Shown one piece after another: positions 61,053 through 64,000 of a stretch of DNA of 64,000 nucleotides; position 1 is the stretch's first letter, and the number at the start of each line of letters is the position of its first letter. Source of the stretch: Chitinophagaceae bacterium (lineage in GTDB: Bacteria; Bacteroidota; Bacteroidia; Chitinophagales; Chitinophagaceae); NCBI GenBank assembly GCA_023957755.1, contig JAMLGT010000009.1, positions 1 through 64,000 on the forward strand. Direction: 5' to 3'. A model generated the notes under the pieces. That model searched no databases and had not been told where the DNA came from. It saw nothing but the letters and a program-made list of their open reading frames with translations. A program made the position numbers and the translations under genes.

Positions 61053-62990
61053 ATGAAAAAAATTGCAGTCATCATTATTTTGGGCTTTTTTACGAACTGT
61101 GCTCTTTGCCAGCATTTAAATAAAGACAGTTTGCAAAACCTGTTGCATTCTACAAAAGAGGATACTGCTAAAATCAGGCTGTATTACAAACTGGCAATCG
61201 AGTTGTCAAAAGAAGATTTGCCGGCTGCTGAGAAGTATTGTCAATTGGTCGGGACACTCAGCCGAAAAATAAATTATAAGCAGGGAATTAGAGATTATTA
61301 CTCTCAACTTTCCAATATACTTAGTCTAAAAGGAGAGTTTGATGAGGCGCTAAAAAATGATCTTGAGGCGGTAGATTTTGCCAAGTCCTCCAAAGATTCC
61401 ATTGAATTGGCACGCACTCTTTTTAATGTTGCCATAACCTATCAGAGGATGGAGGACATAGAAAATTCGGTTGCCTATACTGAGCAGGCAAGGGACATCA
61501 TTCTTCGTAATCATAGTCATTTGTATGAAGGAGAAATTTACAATTTGCTGCAAAGGCTTTATTTTTTCATGCATCAGTATAGCAGGGCTGTGCAAAACGG
61601 GAGAATCGCTGTTGCAGCTTTAGAAAAAGCTGATGATAATAACAATTTGCAATATGCCTATAATAATCTGGGGTTGAATTATATTATGATCCCGAAATAT
61701 GACTCAGCTAAATATTTTTTGCGTAAGGCATCTGAAATAGCTGAGTCAAGTGGTGAGACTATGATTCAAATAACAACCAAACTGAACTTTGCCCTTATAT
61801 CGTTGAAGCTACAGCAAACAGACAGTGTGAAAATATATGCTCAAAATGCATTGGCACTCTCCAGGAAATTAGATGCCCCGGAATTTGTAGGACTTGCTCA
61901 ATATGGTCTTGCCTATTATTATTTGCAGAAAAAGGAATATGCTTACGCTCAAAGGTATGCAGACTCTGTAATTGCTATTGCTATGAAGTATAATATGCGG
62001 GATCTGAAACAAAAAATTTATGTGGTTTTATCCGGTCTTAATTATGCTTTACAAGACGTTTCAAAAGGTATTTATTATTTCAATCAATATGAACTCTTGA
62101 GTGACAGTATATTAAATGAGTCCATCGCACGCAATACCATACAAAGCGAAAAAAAGTATGAGACACAGCGAAAAGAAACTCAGATACTACAACAACAAGC
62201 TGCACTAAAACAAAAAGCGTTAGTTAATTATTTTTTGATTGCCGGCATAGCGGCACTCATATTAGTCTCATTGCTTGGGTATCGCAATTACAGAAACCGT
62301 CAACGCCTGCAACAGGCAAAAATTGATGAACTAGAAACTGAAAAACATCTCACAGCAACCGAAGCAGTCCTCAAAGGTGAAGAGCAGGAACGTACCCGCC
62401 TGGCCAAGGACCTGCACGATGGATTGGGTGGTATGCTCAGTGGCATTAAATATTCATTAAGCAATATGAAAGGAAACTTAATTATGACGCCTGATAATGC
62501 ACAGGCATTTGAGCGCAGCATGGATATGCTGGACAGCTCTATTAAAGAAATGCGCCGTGTGGCACATAACATGATGCCTGAAGTGCTGGTGAAGTATGGT
62601 CTGGATGCCGCGTTAAAGGAGTTTTGTGGTGAAATAAATCGAAGTGGGGTTATTCGCGCAAATTATCATTCTTTGGCATTGAATGAAGTAGCAATCGAAC
62701 AAACCACTTCTGTAACTGTTTACCGTATTGTACAGGAACTTGTCAATAATGTGATCAAACATGCCGCCGCCAGTAGTGTTATTGTGCAGGTACAATACTC
62801 GCAATCAGACAAATTATTAACAGTTACAGTGGAAGATGATGGAAAGGGGTTTGACATGGCTTCGCTGAAAGATGCCCACGGAATCGGTTGGAGTAACATT
62901 AAAAGCCGGGTTGACTTTTTGAAAGGTAAGATTGATGTGCAGACAGGTGAAGGAAAGGGAACATCGGTGTTGATAGAGATAGTAGTATAG
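61053..62990 (+). CDS. TPR-sensor histidine kinase (HisKA_3 type)
   Basis: A 645-aa membrane kinase. A signal peptide is followed by a periplasmic TPR array (about residues 30-370, e.g. ARTLFNVAITYQRMEDIENSV, YAYNNLGLNYIMIPKYDSA). A coiled segment, one membrane helix (ALVNYFLIAGIAALILVSLLGY) and a second short coil lead to HisKA_3 with the phosphorylated H455 (RLAKDLHDGLGGML) and an HATPase domain (VYRIVQELVNNVIKHA, VEDDGKGFD, GIGWSNI). It pairs with the NarL-type regulator downstream. The signal sensed is unknown. Confidence 0.93.
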   Translation: MKKIAVIIILGFFTNCALCQHLNKDSLQNLLHSTKEDTAKIRLYYKLAIELSKEDLPAAEKYCQLVGTLSRKINYKQGIRDYYSQLSNILSLKGEFDEALKNDLEAVDFAKSSKDSIELARTLFNVAITYQRMEDIENSVAYTEQARDIILRNHSHLYEGEIYNLLQRLYFFMHQYSRAVQNGRIAVAALEKADDNNNLQYAYNNLGLNYIMIPKYDSAKYFLRKASEIAESSGETMIQITTKLNFALISLKLQQTDSVKIYAQNALALSRKLDAPEFVGLAQYGLAYYYLQKKEYAYAQRYADSVIAIAMKYNMRDLKQKIYVVLSGLNYALQDVSKGIYYFNQYELLSDSILNESIARNTIQSEKKYETQRKETQILQQQAALKQKALVNYFLIAGIAALILVSLLGYRNYRNRQRLQQAKIDELETEKHLTATEAVLKGEEQERTRLAKDLHDGLGGMLSGIKYSLSNMKGNLIMTPDNAQAFERSMDMLDSSIKEMRRVAHNMMPEVLVKYGLDAALKEFCGEINRSGVIRANYHSLALNEVAIEQTTSVTVYRIVQELVNNVIKHAAASSVIVQVQYSQSDKLLTVTVEDDGKGFDMASLKDAHGIGWSNIKSRVDFLKGKIDVQTGEGKGTSVLIEIVV

Positions 62991-63048
62991 TGTCGTGATA
63001 GCTATCAGGATGGTGCCCTGGTGTCTTTGTGGGTCAACATTTTCTCTT

Positions 63049-63138
63049 GCCACTAAGGCGCTAAGACACGAAATGACACAAAGAAGAGCCTGGTGTGCCA
63101 AAAGTTGTCGGTGCTTTATGCACTGGTCTCTTCGTGGC
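63049..63138. repeat. Single GCCAC...GTGGC repeat between kinase and regulator genes
   Basis: GCCACTAAGGCGCTAAGACACGAAATG at the left end (first 17 bases match the unit start pattern) and TCTTCGTGGC at the right end give a diverged copy of the tandem-array unit. It separates the kinase from its regulator by 168 bp in total, so the two-component genes may not be tightly coupled. Confidence 0.6.
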
Positions 63139-63158
63139 TCAAACAAAAAGATTAAATA

Positions 63159-63773
63159 ATGAAAGCAAGCGTATTCATAGTGGATGATCACTACATGGTG
63201 ATTGAAGGTATCCGGTCTTTGCTTCAAAATGAGAAGGGTATAGACTGGATGGGGCATGCAACCAATGCAGCCTCATGCATGGCCTTTTTAAGGCAACAGC
63301 AGCCTGACGTCATCCTTATGGACATCAATCTGCCTGGAAAAAGCGGTATTGATTTATGTAAAGAAGTGATTGCCACATATCCTTCAGTATTCGTACTGGG
63401 CCTTAGTACCTTTAATCAGCAGGCATATATACGCAATATGCTTGACAATGGTGCATCAGGATATGTGTTGAAAAATGCTACCAAAGAAGAGCTCCTCGAA
63501 GCCATTGCTGTCGTTATGTCGGGAAAGACATACCTAAGCGATGAAGTGAGCACTTCTTTAAGTGATACAATGGGAAAAATACCCCCGATTACCAGGCGTG
63601 AGAAGGAAGTTTTGCTTTTAATAACAGAAGGCCTTACAAATATTGAAATTGCGGAAAAGCTGTTTGTGAGTGTTCCTACCGTTAATACACATCGGAAAAG
63701 TCTATTGGAAAAGTTAGAATCTAAGAATACGGCAATCCTAATTGGCAAAGCAATAAAGTTGGGTCTGGTTTAG
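63159..63773 (+). CDS. NarL/LuxR-family response regulator
   Basis: A 204-aa regulator. The receiver domain has VDDHYMV, the phosphorylation site D55 (VILMDINLPG), a conserved T/S at GLSTFNQ and the Lys in YVLKNATKEE. The LuxR helix-turn-helix (ITRREKEVLLLITEGLTNIEIAEKLFVSVPTVNTHRKSLLEKL) is at the C terminus. It is the partner of the HisKA_3 kinase just upstream. NarL-type regulators bind inverted repeats as dimers, which fits the ATCAT-N8-ATGAT element found nearby. No gene is visible in the 230 bp after it to the window end. Confidence 0.93.
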   Translation: MKASVFIVDDHYMVIEGIRSLLQNEKGIDWMGHATNAASCMAFLRQQQPDVILMDINLPGKSGIDLCKEVIATYPSVFVLGLSTFNQQAYIRNMLDNGASGYVLKNATKEELLEAIAVVMSGKTYLSDEVSTSLSDTMGKIPPITRREKEVLLLITEGLTNIEIAEKLFVSVPTVNTHRKSLLEKLESKNTAILIGKAIKLGLV

Positions 63774-64000
63774 GATAATGCCGTGTGGCAGAGAGGCATC
63801 CCGGAATGGCCGTAAGGGTAGGGAGAATTTGTTTAGAGATTGGATTCCGTTTTTGCGATTATTAAAATTCAGTTCAGAATAGTTGGGAAATTTTGATGAG
63901 TCAGAGTGCTTGCACACAATAATTCTTTTCGGACATATTTCAGGTTGTGCGTTTATTGAAAGGGAACATGGACGAAAGGGTATCCTGTTTAGAAAAAACA

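Overview
The window looks like the chromosome of a Bacteroidota species, most probably in the Chitinophagaceae/Sphingobacteriia area. This rests on promoter -7 boxes of the form TAnnTTTG, weak Shine-Dalgarno sequences, a CarboxypepD-regulatory/outer-membrane beta-barrel receptor, a type IX secretion (T9SS) sorting domain, TPR-sensor histidine kinases and Bacteroidota intergenic repeats. No rRNA, tRNA, phage, transposase or CRISPR array was seen. The taxonomic call is inferred from gene style, not from a marker search.

Layout. 0.1-20.6 kb, both strands, mostly core genes: pgk; a LemA/TPM-domain membrane set; tryptophanase; acylphosphatase; an outer-membrane receptor; a STAS protein with RNase Z; ClpC; 3-hydroxyacyl-CoA dehydrogenase; an SMR efflux pump; a YigZ protein; kynureninase; a META-domain lipoprotein; the divergent mntR/mntH pair; an FMN reductase and an HMA-AraC-like protein. 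20.7-28.2 kb, minus strand: a six-gene operon for sialic acid (N-acetylneuraminate) use, with an amidohydrolase lipoprotein, NanA lyase, NanM-like mutarotase, MFS transporter, N-acylglucosamine 2-epimerase and a NagX/DUF5009 membrane protein. 28.4-30.7 kb: a two-gene unit of an APH-type kinase and an enolase-like protein whose active-site histidine is replaced by alanine. 30.7-40.0 kb: an AraC regulator divergent from a non-phosphorylative sugar-oxidation cluster (IlvD/Edd dehydratase, SDR, lactonase, GH3 glycosidase, second SDR, FAH-family hydrolase, third SDR). 40.2-46.6 kb: an S10 peptidase, mnmA, a fatty-acid desaturase and a cold-shock unit (RhlE helicase and two cold-shock-domain proteins).

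47.0-63.8 kb is accessory in character: A+T-rich, rich in signal-peptide proteins of unknown role, and rich in intergenic repeats. It holds a beta-helix protein and a T9SS-sorted modular protein, several unknown secreted proteins (two are paralogues), an S41-like protease, a GxxExxY nuclease-like gene flanked by 18-bp repeats, a tandem array of 92-bp units, and a two-component system (TPR histidine kinase and NarL-type regulator).

The most interesting observation is a shared promoter architecture in this last region. An inverted repeat ATCAT-N8-ATGAT lies exactly 22 bp upstream of a -7 box in front of three secreted-protein genes. A degenerate copy with the same spacing precedes the histidine kinase gene. 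This suggests a local regulon run by the adjacent two-component system. Other points worth checking are a candidate CA-rich repeat sRNA downstream of tnaA, the enolase-like/kinase pair, the leader of rhlE and a candidate structured RNA downstream of mnmA.
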